Notes: generated by a model from the sequence alone, not told the origin. DNA of 64,000 nucleotides from Paraflavitalea soli (GCF_003555545.1 NZ_CP032157.1:2980546-3044545), one strand, 5' to 3'. Shown: positions 52,003-60,213, counted from the first letter of the stretch. Numbers and translations are program-made.

Positions 52003-53328
52003 ATGAGCGAATCCGTCACCTCGTTAAAAAAAGCAATACGTCCTATCCATCTGTGGGCCATTGCGGTGGGGCTGGTGATCTCGGGGGAGTATTTTGGCTG
52101 GAATTATGGCTGGGGAGTGGCCGGAACGGTCGGCTTCCTGATCGCTACGCTCATCATCACCATTCTGTACATCACTTTCATTTTTAGCTTTACGGAGCTC
52201 ACGACCTCGATACCCCATGCGGGCGGTCCTTTTGCTTATTCCTACAAGGCATTCGGCCCCCTGGGCGCCTTGGTGGCTGGTTATGCTACCCTGGCGGAGT
52301 TCCTGCTGGCTACTCCAGCAATTGCTTTTGCACTGGGCAACTATATCCATTTCCTGTATCCCTCGCTGCCTGTATTGTGGACGGCTATTGGCAGCTATGT
52401 GCTGTTTACGGGCATCAACCTGCTCGGCATTAAAGAATCGGCGATATTCACGCTGGTAGTCACTTTACTGGCAGTGGGAGAACTATTGATCTATATGGGC
52501 ATTGTAGCGCCCTCCTTTAAGAGCGTCAACTTTTTCCATAATGCCATGCCGGCGGGATGGGGCGGGATATTTGCAGCACTGCCCTTTGCCATGTGGTTGT
52601 ATGTATGCATTGAAGGGGTAGCCATGGTGGCGGAAGAAGTAAAGAACCCCGCCAAGACGATCCCTGCGGGTTATATTTCCGGCATTCTCACGCTGATGCT
52701 GCTGGCCATTGGGGTAATGGTGTTAACAGGTGGTATCACGGACTGGCAACAATTAACAGCCATTGATTATCCCCTGCCGGAGTCTATTGGCATCGTGTTG
52801 GGCAAAAACAACAGCATTACGAAACTCTTTGCCGGGATTGGGTTGTTTGGGCTGATCGCTTCTTTCCATTCTATTATTATTGGTTACTCCCGCCAGATGT
52901 TTGCGCTGGGCCGCAGCGGCTACCTGCCGGGTATACTGGCCACTGTCAACAAGAGATACCAGACTCCACATTGGTCATTGCTGGTGGGAGGACTGTTTGG
53001 CATCCTTGCTCTTTGCCTGGGCAAAACAGATCAGCTGGTGATCCTTTCTGTGCTGGGCGCTGCATTGATGTATATCATGAGCATGATCAGCCTTTTTGTG
53101 CTGCGCCAAAAAGAACCTGGGCTGCACCGTCCTTTCAAAGTGCCTTTGTATCCCTGGTTTCCGGCTATTGCCTTACTATTGTCAATTGTGGCGTTGGTGG
53201 CCATCGTATACTATAATCCCAGGCTCAGCCTGCTGTTCTTTGGCGGACTGGCGCTAACCTTGTGCATTTTTATAGGAATGGGCAAACACAAACAAGTGGA
53301 AGGGAAAAACGTAATTTTAAAGGCATAG
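52003..53328 (+). CDS. eat: Ethanolamine permease (APC superfamily)
   Basis: A 441-residue transporter with 12 predicted membrane helices. The N-terminal LWAIAVGLVISGEYFGWNYGW, FTELTTSIPHAGGPFAYSYKAFGPLG and YVCIEGVAMVAEEVKNPAKTIPAGYISG match ethanolamine permeases of the Eat/EutP type. The eutB and eutC genes on the same strand 1.8 kb downstream strongly support ethanolamine as substrate, although an M28 peptidase gene on the opposite strand lies between. Confidence 0.92.
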   Translation: MSESVTSLKKAIRPIHLWAIAVGLVISGEYFGWNYGWGVAGTVGFLIATLIITILYITFIFSFTELTTSIPHAGGPFAYSYKAFGPLGALVAGYATLAEFLLATPAIAFALGNYIHFLYPSLPVLWTAIGSYVLFTGINLLGIKESAIFTLVVTLLAVGELLIYMGIVAPSFKSVNFFHNAMPAGWGGIFAALPFAMWLYVCIEGVAMVAEEVKNPAKTIPAGYISGILTLMLLAIGVMVLTGGITDWQQLTAIDYPLPESIGIVLGKNNSITKLFAGIGLFGLIASFHSIIIGYSRQMFALGRSGYLPGILATVNKRYQTPHWSLLVGGLFGILALCLGKTDQLVILSVLGAALMYIMSMISLFVLRQKEPGLHRPFKVPLYPWFPAIALLLSIVALVAIVYYNPRLSLLFFGGLALTLCIFIGMGKHKQVEGKNVILKA

Positions 53329-53369
53329 CCTTGCTTAGCCCTGCCGCTCGCCCCGGGCCAGATGCCTAT

Positions 53370-54998
53370 CTACTTTGCAGCCGGCTCAAAAAAATCACCT
53401 TTATTCCAGGTTGGCCGGGCAGTTGTTTGTGCAATAGAATAACTGATCAGGAAATTCAATTGTACATACTTTCTGGCAGCGGTAAAATCAAACCCGTTGG
53501 TGATCTCATCAGAAGGTTTGTGATAATTTGCATCGCGCCACTCTTTGGTATACTTCACCAGGTCAAAAGCAGGATCGGCAGTCTTGATACCGTACTTGGT
53601 ATGCAGCGCGGGAATGCCCTGTAGTACAAAACTATACTGATCGCTGCGGACAAAACGCACCTCTTCGGGCATCGGGTCTTTTTGTACCTCAATGCCCAGT
53701 TCCTTACCGGCAAAAATTACATTTTGTTCCAGGCTCGAATGCTCGGCACCCAATGGTGCTACGGATAAAAGCGGGGCAATGAGGGTAGGCATATCGGTAT
53801 TTACATCAGCCACGATCTTTGCCTGTGGTACGGTAGGATGGGCAGCAAAATAAGCAGAGCCCAGCAAGCCCATTTCCTCAGCGGTGACCATCACGATCAG
53901 TATCGAACGGCGTGGTTTTGTCTTCAGGCGTTTATACGTACGCGCAATTTCCAGTAAAGAAGCCACTCCAGACGCATTATCATGGGCACCATTATAAATA
54001 GAATCTCCTTTCACAGGATTGCCGATGCCCACATGGTCGAGGTGCGCGGTATGTACTACGTACTCATCTTTCAACCGGGGATCGCTGCCTTCGATCTTTC
54101 CTGCCACATTATAACTTTCTATATCCTCATAGGTGCTGGCATATTGAAAAGCAGCAGCGCCCATCAACGGAAAGGAAGAAGGTTTGGCCTCGTTCAGGTC
54201 GGCAAAAATAGTAGTGAGATTTTTGCCGGTGTACATAAACAGGCGCTGTAGTACGGGACGTGAGATACGGGCTACCACAGCGATGTCATTATTGGCAGTA
54301 CGGCTGTAAGCAGTGGTCTTTTCAGGGTCCATCGCCACGGTCGTTGTACTACCGGGTGAAAGGACGGGCTGCACGAAAATAACACCGATGGCGCCTTTGG
54401 CAGCAGCGATGTTAATCTTGGAACCCAGGTTGGCAAAATGCGCGTTCAGGGTGGAGGGCAGTACCAGTTTGGCCGGGGTACCGGCAAGTATAACAACGAT
54501 CTTGCCCTTCACATCCATGCCGGCATAATCAGAATACTTGCCAGGAATATCCAGCCCGTACCCTGCAAATACGAGGGGCGCGGCAACTTTTACAGACGGT
54601 TGTACAGGATTAGGAACAATATAAATTTCTTTTCCTACTACAAGCATGTCTTCATTGCCCGACTGGTCTTTTAATACAACGGTTGCGGATCTATCATCAA
54701 TAGTCGCTTTACGTAATACAAGCTTTTGAAGGAATGTACCATTCTCTCCACCGGGCAACAGTCCGATCTGTTTAAATTGGTCTGTTACATAATCAACGGC
54801 TATCTGGTAACCGGGCTGGCCGGGCAAACGCCCCTTTAGCCGGTCATCGGCCAGGTAAGTAATATCCCTTTTGATGTTATTAGAGTCTACCTGTTGCAAG
54901 ATCTGCCTGACCTTTTTATCAAGCGGAGCTATTTGCGGGGAAGACAATAATGAAATCGAGCAAAACACACCTGTAAGAAGGAAAGAAGCATATTTCAT
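53370..54998 (-). CDS. M28-family metallopeptidase with PA domain
   Basis: A 542-residue exported aminopeptidase. A signal peptide (about 1-20), a PA-like insertion domain (about 120-260) and the M28 zinc domain: HTAHLDHVG, GAHDNASG, TAEEMG, VNTDMP and ALHTKYG provide the two-zinc ligands and the catalytic Glu. It removes N-terminal residues from peptides in the periplasm or outside. It lies between the ethanolamine permease and eutB on the opposite strand, 41 bases from the permease stop. Confidence 0.92.
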   Translation of the reverse strand: MKYASFLLTGVFCSISLLSSPQIAPLDKKVRQILQQVDSNNIKRDITYLADDRLKGRLPGQPGYQIAVDYVTDQFKQIGLLPGGENGTFLQKLVLRKATIDDRSATVVLKDQSGNEDMLVVGKEIYIVPNPVQPSVKVAAPLVFAGYGLDIPGKYSDYAGMDVKGKIVVILAGTPAKLVLPSTLNAHFANLGSKINIAAAKGAIGVIFVQPVLSPGSTTTVAMDPEKTTAYSRTANNDIAVVARISRPVLQRLFMYTGKNLTTIFADLNEAKPSSFPLMGAAAFQYASTYEDIESYNVAGKIEGSDPRLKDEYVVHTAHLDHVGIGNPVKGDSIYNGAHDNASGVASLLEIARTYKRLKTKPRRSILIVMVTAEEMGLLGSAYFAAHPTVPQAKIVADVNTDMPTLIAPLLSVAPLGAEHSSLEQNVIFAGKELGIEVQKDPMPEEVRFVRSDQYSFVLQGIPALHTKYGIKTADPAFDLVKYTKEWRDANYHKPSDEITNGFDFTAARKYVQLNFLISYSIAQTTARPTWNKGDFFEPAAK

Positions 54999-55141
54999 AC
55001 AATAAATTTAACAAACAACGCTTAGATTTATGTCAGGAATCAATATATAAAAAAACATCACTTGTTACCTCTGCAGCCGTTTGCCTTTCCGCCTGATGGC
55101 GGATGGGATGACCTGGCAGACCGGGCTATATTAATTAATAA

Positions 55142-56521
55142 ATGTCGTACAAAACAACCATAGGCAATCTCGTATATCGGTTTGAGGACCTGCGGACGGT
55201 GTTGGCGAAAGCAACGCCTTTCCGTTCGGGTGATGCACTGGCAGGCCTTACAGCGGGCAGCTATGAGGAGCGTGTGGCGGCACAGATGGCGCTGGCGGAT
55301 ATTCCGCTCCGGGATTTCCTGCAACAGGCCATCATTCCTTATGAAACGGACGAAGTAACCAGACTTATCATGGACACGCATGACGCCAGCGCCTTTGCTC
55401 CCATTGGCCATTTTACGGTGGGCCAGTTCAGGGATTGGTTGTTAAGTGACGCAGCAGATACCCCCACCCTGCAAGCCCTGGCACCGGGTCTTACTCCTGA
55501 AATGACAGCGGCGGTGTCGAAACTCATGCGCAACCAGGACCTCATCAGTGTGGCGCGGAAAGTGGAAGTGATCACGCAATTCAGGAATACACTGGGATTG
55601 AAAGGAAGGCTCTCTGTAAGGCTACAGCCCAATCATACCACGGATGATCCCAAAGGCATTGCCGCCAGTATGGTGGATGGATTGCTTTATGGCAGCGGAG
55701 ATGCCGTGATCGGTATCAATCCGGCAACGGATAGTCCGGCTGTGGTGGTGCAGTTATTACAAATGATGGATGAGCTGCGCCAGCAATATAAAATCCCTAC
55801 GCAGTCTTGTGTGTTGTGCCATGTGACCACGGCTTTGTCTATTATGCCAAAAGCGCCGGTAGACCTCGTGTTTCAATCCATTGGCGGTACTGAACAAACG
55901 AATAGCAGTTTTGGTGTGAACCTGGCGCTATTGCAGGAAGCACAGGAAGCGGCGCTTTCTTTGCAACGCGGTACTATTGGTAACCATGTGATGTATTTCG
56001 AAACGGGGCAAGGCAGTTCTTTATCGGCCAATGCGCATGCTGGCGTGGATCAGCAGACCTGTGAAGCGCGGGCCTATGCGGTAGCACGCCGGTTCAACCC
56101 GCTGCTGGTGAATACGGTGGTGGGCTTTATTGGTCCGGAGTATTTGTATGATGGAAAGCAGATCATCCGGGCAGCGCTGGAAGATCATTTTTGTGGTAAG
56201 CTGCTGGGCCTGCCCATGGGTGTGGATGTATGTTATACCAACCATGCGGAGGCGGACCAGGATGATATGGACAACCTGCTCACTTTATTGGGTGTGGCCG
56301 GCTGTAATTATATTATGGGGATCCCCGGTGCTGATGACATTATGCTTAATTATCAGTCTACCTCCTTCCACGATGCCTTGTATGTGCGCAAGGTGCTTGG
56401 TCTGCGGCCTGCGCCGGAGTTTGAGCAATGGCTGGTGAAGCAGGGGATCATGAGCAGTGAAGGGAATTTGCTGCAGGTGGGTGCGGGGCATACATTGATA
56501 GCGGCGAGTAGTGAATGGTGA
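55142..56521 (+). CDS. eutB: Ethanolamine ammonia-lyase large subunit
   Basis: A 459-residue protein, full-length for EutB. Conserved stretches: FEDLRTVLAKATPFRSGD at the N-terminus, LQPNHTTDDPKGIAASMVDGLLYGSGDAVIGINPATDSP, THVTTALSI-like CHVTTALSIM, FQSIGGTEQTNSSFGVNLALL, ETGQGSSLSANAHAGVDQQTCEARAY and DVCYTNHAEADQDDMDNLL. With EutC it splits ethanolamine into acetaldehyde and ammonia using adenosylcobalamin. I looked for a cobalamin riboswitch upstream and saw none. Followed by a heptamer array, then eutC. Confidence 0.97.
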   Translation: MSYKTTIGNLVYRFEDLRTVLAKATPFRSGDALAGLTAGSYEERVAAQMALADIPLRDFLQQAIIPYETDEVTRLIMDTHDASAFAPIGHFTVGQFRDWLLSDAADTPTLQALAPGLTPEMTAAVSKLMRNQDLISVARKVEVITQFRNTLGLKGRLSVRLQPNHTTDDPKGIAASMVDGLLYGSGDAVIGINPATDSPAVVVQLLQMMDELRQQYKIPTQSCVLCHVTTALSIMPKAPVDLVFQSIGGTEQTNSSFGVNLALLQEAQEAALSLQRGTIGNHVMYFETGQGSSLSANAHAGVDQQTCEARAYAVARRFNPLLVNTVVGFIGPEYLYDGKQIIRAALEDHFCGKLLGLPMGVDVCYTNHAEADQDDMDNLLTLLGVAGCNYIMGIPGADDIMLNYQSTSFHDALYVRKVLGLRPAPEFEQWLVKQGIMSSEGNLLQVGAGHTLIAASSEW

Positions 56522-56525
56522 GGGG

Positions 56526-56560
56526 CGGCAGTCGGCAGTCGTAAATCGGCAATCGGCAGT
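56526..56560. repeat. Heptamer tandem array, 'cggcagt' family
   Basis: Five in-phase 7-base units: cggcagt, cggcagt, cgtaaat, cggcaat and cggcagt. It starts 4 bases after the eutB stop, between eutB and eutC. Confidence 0.88.
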
Positions 56561-56563
56561 GCA

Positions 56564-56585
56564 TCCCGCGGAGCGGGACAAGTTA
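56564..56585. repeat. TCCCGC hairpin module with acaagtta flank
   Basis: tcccgc (56564-56569), gga, gcggga (56573-56578), then caagtta. In reverse orientation the same module including the flank follows the heptamer array near 21447-21469. Confidence 0.75.
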
Positions 56586-56631
56586 TGCTTCGATAACGGA
56601 TCTTAATGTAAGTTGTGAGCAGACAAGAATA

Positions 56632-57438
56632 ATGAACGATAATAATATCCAACATAGCATTATTCAGCCTGATCCCTGGGCATCGCTGCGGGCTTTTACG
56701 CCGGCGCGTATTGCGCTGGGCAGAACGGGTACAGCCATCCCTTTGCAGGAAGTATTGCAATTCAGGATGGCGCATGCCCATGCGCGGGACGCAGTGCATT
56801 CCCTGCTGGAAACAGAAACTTTGCTATCACAGCTACAAGCTTTTTCTCTACCGGTGCACCTGCTGCACAGCCAGGCGAGCGACCGGCATGAATATCTCCA
56901 AAGACCGGATAAAGGAAGAAGACTGAATGAGGCATCGGCGGGCTTGCTATCTTCTCCGGGGGATAATGGTACTCAGGAAGGTATTGCTATTATACTGGCC
57001 GATGGATTGAGTGCTAAGGCCGTGAACAGCAATGCCGTCCCTTTACTGGATGTATTACTTCCCCTGCTGCGGCAGGCAAGCATTGAATTAACTTCCCTAA
57101 GTCTTGTACAGCAAGGCCGCGTGGCTATCGGTGATGAAATTGGCCAATTACTCAACGCCACCCTCACTGTGGTACTGATTGGTGAAAGGCCCGGACTGAG
57201 CTCGCCCGATAGCCTGGGCATTTATCTTACCTACCATCCGCAGGTGGGCCTTACGGATGAAGCGCGCAATTGTATCTCTAATGTGCGGCCAGGTGGGTTG
57301 TCCTACCAGGCGGCAGCTGATAAATTGTTTTGGCTGATACAAGAAGCTCTTCGATTACAATTATCGGGCGTGGAATTGAAGGACGATGCAGGATCGTTAC
57401 TCACCGAACCATCTTCTGGAAACGGCGATCTGGAATAA
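56632..57438 (+). CDS. eutC: Ethanolamine ammonia-lyase small subunit
   Basis: A 268-residue EutC. DPWASLRAFTPARIALGRTGTAIPLQEVLQFRMAHAHARDAV (residues about 14-56), VNSNAVPLLDVLLPLL, GEIGQ-like GDEIGQLL, ERPGLSSPDSLGIYLTYHP and NCISNVRPGGLSY are typical. With EutB it forms the adenosylcobalamin enzyme. It lies 110 bases after eutB, beyond repeats, and its end overlaps the convergent membrane-protein gene by 42 bases. No EutA, EutE or shell genes are near. Confidence 0.96.
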   Translation: MNDNNIQHSIIQPDPWASLRAFTPARIALGRTGTAIPLQEVLQFRMAHAHARDAVHSLLETETLLSQLQAFSLPVHLLHSQASDRHEYLQRPDKGRRLNEASAGLLSSPGDNGTQEGIAIILADGLSAKAVNSNAVPLLDVLLPLLRQASIELTSLSLVQQGRVAIGDEIGQLLNATLTVVLIGERPGLSSPDSLGIYLTYHPQVGLTDEARNCISNVRPGGLSYQAAADKLFWLIQEALRLQLSGVELKDDAGSLLTEPSSGNGDLE

Positions 57439-57786
57439 TAACAGTACTGCACAGATACCCAAAAAGATCAATACGGGCTTCCATACGGGCCTTTTTTCAT
57501 ACTCCCGGACATCATCCAGCAAATTATACCATAATGGATAAGCAAGGATGACCGCTCCCAATACGTTGGCAATGATCAGCGGAAAAAGTGAGTACTTTGG
57601 AAATAGGTTACCCCCTAAGGTTTCGATGAATTTATACCAGAACAGGCTACACAGAACGATGGGCCAGGCCATTTTTCCTTTGCCTGCTTCGCGCAAGTTA
57701 TAGGAAAATAGCACAGCCCCGAAAAAGGTCGTCAAGAATAAAGTACATAGGGCGATGGCTAGTCGGGGGTAGAACCTGGGTTTCAT
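57397..57786 (-). CDS. Four-helix membrane protein of unknown function
   Basis: A 129-residue protein with four transmembrane helices (about 7-27, 40-56, 64-83, 102-122). No family recognised. A longer frame reaches 57936, but a strong promoter just upstream of 57786 sets the start. The last 42 bases overlap the convergent eutC coding end, which is unusual for unrelated genes. Confidence 0.72.
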   Translation of the reverse strand: MKPRFYPRLAIALCTLFLTTFFGAVLFSYNLREAGKGKMAWPIVLCSLFWYKFIETLGGNLFPKYSLFPLIIANVLGAVILAYPLWYNLLDDVREYEKRPVWKPVLIFLGICAVLLLFQIAVSRRWFGE

Positions 57787-57817
57787 GAAACAGGGCTGTT
57801 GGGTTATTAAAAGGCAG

Positions 57818-57845
57818 CAAAGATATTGATTGGGTCTTACTTCAA
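57818..57845 (-). promoter_or_regulatory. Bacteroidota-type promoter
   Basis: On the minus strand TTG (57845-57843), 17 bases, TATCTTTG (57825-57818), 31 bases before the ATG at 57786. A full match to TAnnTTTG. Confidence 0.65.
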
Positions 57846-58097
57846 GGTCTTGTTGTCTTCTTTTCACTTTGGGGCACGCGCAACAGGCACAGTCCCGGCG
57901 AAAAGTGGCTGTTTTGGCGTTTGATGCTATTAGCATACTGTATCCATATTGAAGGTATGCTGAAGCTATGGAGAAGCCATGCTGAAGAGGGGCAAAAAGA
58001 ATACAGTGTCTTGTACTGAAAAAACCTTACAGTTGGGCAGGTCAATACGGTTTTTACTTTACATGCTTAGGCAATAATACGGATATCGCTTTACAGG

Positions 58098-59009
58098 TTA
58101 AGTATTTAGTTGGTCATCTGGTTTTGTTTTTCGTTTTCTGGTTTTCCATCTTTTTTTCAATTTTCCCTCTCTCAGATGTGCCTGATCAGGTGTAAGGTTA
58201 TCACAGCTCATATGTTGGCGCAGCCTGTTATAGCGGTCAATGGCCTTATGGGTAGCTGCTATTGCCTGGCTATAGCCTTCAAATGTTCCATCCAGGTCCA
58301 GTTCAGTTTTAAGTATTCCATTTACCCTTTCTGCTACCGGATTTTCATAGGGGCTGCCTGTCTGGGTCATACTGATGCGGATCTGATTAGTTTGTAAAAC
58401 ATTTACATACTGGTCACAGCAGTATTGTATTCCTCTGTCAGAGTGGTGGATAAGGCTTTGGGGTACATAGTCTTTTAAGGACCTTATAGCTTTGTTCAGG
58501 GCTATAAGGCATCCCCGGACCCGCAGGTTCTGACTTACATGATAACCGACTATCTTTCTGGAGTAGGCATCGGTTATCAATGAGAGGTACGAAAAGCCCT
58601 TTTCGGTACGCAGATAGGTAATATCACTCACCCACTGTTGCTGGGGCTTTAGTGCTTCCAGCCCTTTGATCAGGTTGGGCCATTTTCGATAAGGGTGGTC
58701 CGACCAGGTGGTACGGGCATGGTTCTTTTTACGCTTTTGCAGCATGTTATGCTTTCTGAGTAGTTTAAAGAACCGGTCCCTGCCCATTGTGATGTTATGG
58801 GACTGCAGGGCTGGTCGCAGAGAGCCCAGTAATTTTACAGCGCCTTCTTTCTTTAAGACTTTGCGTGCTTGTGTTGCCAGGTCCAATACAAGTTCTTCCC
58901 GCAACTGCCCGTTGGCCGCCTGCCATCCATGTTCATAATAAGCCTGCCTTGTTTTACCAAACAATGCGCAAAGTGTGCCTATCGCTGCCTGAGGATAGTG
59001 CTGTTTCAC
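58098..59009 (-). CDS. IS3-family transposase OrfB (DDE integrase domain)
   Basis: A 303-residue protein with an N-terminal helical part (HYPQAAIGTLCALFGKTRQAYYEHGW) and an rve domain with catalytic residues Asp129 (WVSDITYL), Asp191 (HHSDRGIQY) and Glu227 (NPVAERVNG). Translation starts at a GTG that overlaps the orfA stop in the sequence gtga, suggesting coupled reinitiation; the A-rich slippery site usual for -1 frameshifting in IS3 elements is not seen at this junction. No inactivating change is visible. Confidence 0.94.
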   Translation of the reverse strand: MKQHYPQAAIGTLCALFGKTRQAYYEHGWQAANGQLREELVLDLATQARKVLKKEGAVKLLGSLRPALQSHNITMGRDRFFKLLRKHNMLQKRKKNHARTTWSDHPYRKWPNLIKGLEALKPQQQWVSDITYLRTEKGFSYLSLITDAYSRKIVGYHVSQNLRVRGCLIALNKAIRSLKDYVPQSLIHHSDRGIQYCCDQYVNVLQTNQIRISMTQTGSPYENPVAERVNGILKTELDLDGTFEGYSQAIAATHKAIDRYNRLRQHMSCDNLTPDQAHLREGKLKKRWKTRKRKTKPDDQLNT

Positions 59010-59380
59010 TTGCCGGACTGTTTGGTACCAAACTTTTTTACAATGTCCACTCCCAGCTCCTTACCGGCATTTTCAAGTAACATTTCCCAGGCTGCTACTT
59101 TGAGATTGGCCTGTTGTAATTGCTTTCTGAGTTCTTCTACTTCACTGGTTGTGGCAGGCTGCTGCGATTGTTGTGTCGGCTGGACAGGTGGTATTTCTCC
59201 CGTGGGATAGTTTGCCTTATACCATTTTACAAAATGCCGGACTGTACTTGGACCAGGAAGACCATACTTGATAGCCAATTTCATATAGCCCAGATCACTA
59301 CTTAGATACTCACGGGCTACTGCGATCTTGAGGATGTTGTCATGGACAGGATCCCGACCGCCCTTGTTGTTTGAACTCAT
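59006..59380 (-). CDS. IS3-family OrfA (helix-turn-helix protein)
   Basis: A 124-residue protein. The N-terminal half has a helix-turn-helix pattern (HDNILKIAVAREYLSSDLGYMKLAIKYGLPGPSTVRHFVKWY) that recognises the element ends; residues about 79-105 form a coiled coil with leucine spacing (VEELRKQLQQANLKVAAWEMLLENAG). OrfA and OrfB act in transposition. Overlaps orfB by 4 bases. Confidence 0.92.
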   Translation of the reverse strand: MSSNNKGGRDPVHDNILKIAVAREYLSSDLGYMKLAIKYGLPGPSTVRHFVKWYKANYPTGEIPPVQPTQQSQQPATTSEVEELRKQLQQANLKVAAWEMLLENAGKELGVDIVKKFGTKQSGK

Positions 59381-59448
59381 AATGGGTAAATTTAGGTTTC
59401 TGTATACTTACTACCCATTTATGTAAGGAGATTTCAGGAACGAGACAC

Positions 59449-59476
59449 AGAATACAGAATTTAGAATACAGAATAC
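59449..59476. repeat. Heptamer tandem array, 'agaatac' family, split by the IS
   Basis: Units agaatac, agaattt, agaatac and agaatac. Left of the IS the sequence agaatacag (57998-58006) is the continuation. Removing the IS and one CAG restores five in-phase units. Counterpart in reverse orientation: 20161-20195. Confidence 0.88.
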
Positions 59477-59614
59477 TCCGTGTTTTGTACTCCTTACGGT
59501 TATTGGCAGCTTGCCTCTGTCATACTGACTTCAAATAGCTCAGTAAACATACAACATCTACTATGCCAAATCCAAAAGTGTCATGGCCGGTTTGGTTAAT
59601 TTTGTAATTTTTGT

Positions 59615-59645
59615 AAAAAATCGACGTAATGTGCGTCGATTTTTT
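59615..59645. terminator. Perfect hairpin with T and A runs, terminator-like
   Basis: aaaaaatcgacg (59615-59626) and cgtcgatttttt (59634-59645) are perfect reverse complements with a 7-base loop and would stop transcription from either side. No gene is adjacent: the gap 59448-60213 (766 bases) holds a heptamer array, this hairpin, an 18-base near-palindrome (aagtgttgtgcaacactt, 59786), a short 'agctgcg' stretch at 59816 and a terminator, but no convincing coding region. Confidence 0.6.
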
Positions 59646-59815
59646 ACATTTTATACAAAATAGACGAAATCGACAATTGGGCATTTGGAAACGGGTACCT
59701 GAATGTCGTACGTTTGTTGTGAACAGTTACCAAAGCAATCGACCATGTGGACGGGGCCCCTAAGCATGGTTGATGATGACGATGAAGTGTTGTGCAACAC
59801 TTGCTGAAGAGAAGC

Positions 59816-59836
59816 TGCGAGCTACGAGCCCTTTGC
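59816..59836. repeat. Short 'agctacg' heptamer stretch
   Basis: agctgcg, agctacg and agccctt, the same units as in the array at 21243-21277. Confidence 0.6.
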
Positions 59837-60156
59837 TTCGAATCTTTTGAATTGGCTTTCGCTGTTTAGTTATAGCGATTAGCGGTGGGCTGATGGTTAT
59901 CGGCTGTCAGCTGAGGGCTATTGCCACTGGGGAAATTTTCTGATACGTGTGCTTACTGATCATGGTGAACGTCGACTACCAGACAAAGAGCACAGGTTAC
60001 CAAACAGAAAGAGTTGGGTCCAGGTTTTGGTTGTTGGTTTATTTCGATCGGCGCCTGACGGGTAACGGGCGGCATTGATGTGGACATTCGTGTCTGTGCA
60101 GCGGCCTGCCGGCATCCGGAAGGTATATTATACCGTTTATCTTACTATAAGCATAC

Positions 60157-60187
60157 AAAAGCCCTGCTCATTTGAGCCGGGCTTTTT
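60157..60187 (-). terminator. Rho-independent terminator after the GH105-like gene
   Basis: aaaagccc and gctc (60157-60169) pair with gagc and gggctttt around loop attt, leaving one unpaired base on each side. It lies just beyond the stop of the minus-strand gene at 60214 and could work in both directions. Confidence 0.75.
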
Positions 60188-60213
60188 ATGTAAAAAGAAT
60201 AATTGTGATGGTA

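Larger units (their letters stand above)
58007..59447 (-). mobile_element. IS3-family insertion sequence (1441 bp)
   Basis: Boundaries come from imperfect terminal inverted repeats: 58007-58031 (tgtcttgtactgaaaaaacc then ttaca) and, reversed, 59447-59422 (tgtctcgttcctgaaatctc then cttaca), about 20 of 26 positions alike with one gap, beginning TG and ending CA as in IS3 elements. A 3-base direct repeat CAG flanks it (58004-58006 and 59448-59450). It holds an orfA/orfB pair on the minus strand with an intact DDE motif. It sits inside an 'agaatac' heptamer array whose units continue on both sides. Confidence 0.92.

Noticed and set aside
55000-55141. Cobalamin riboswitch in front of eutB
   Set aside because: No B12-box-like sequence or the expected multi-stem arrangement was seen; only a short GC hairpin is present.
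52003-57438. Bacterial microcompartment for ethanolamine
   Set aside because: No shell-protein, EutA, EutE or EutD genes lie in or around the cluster.
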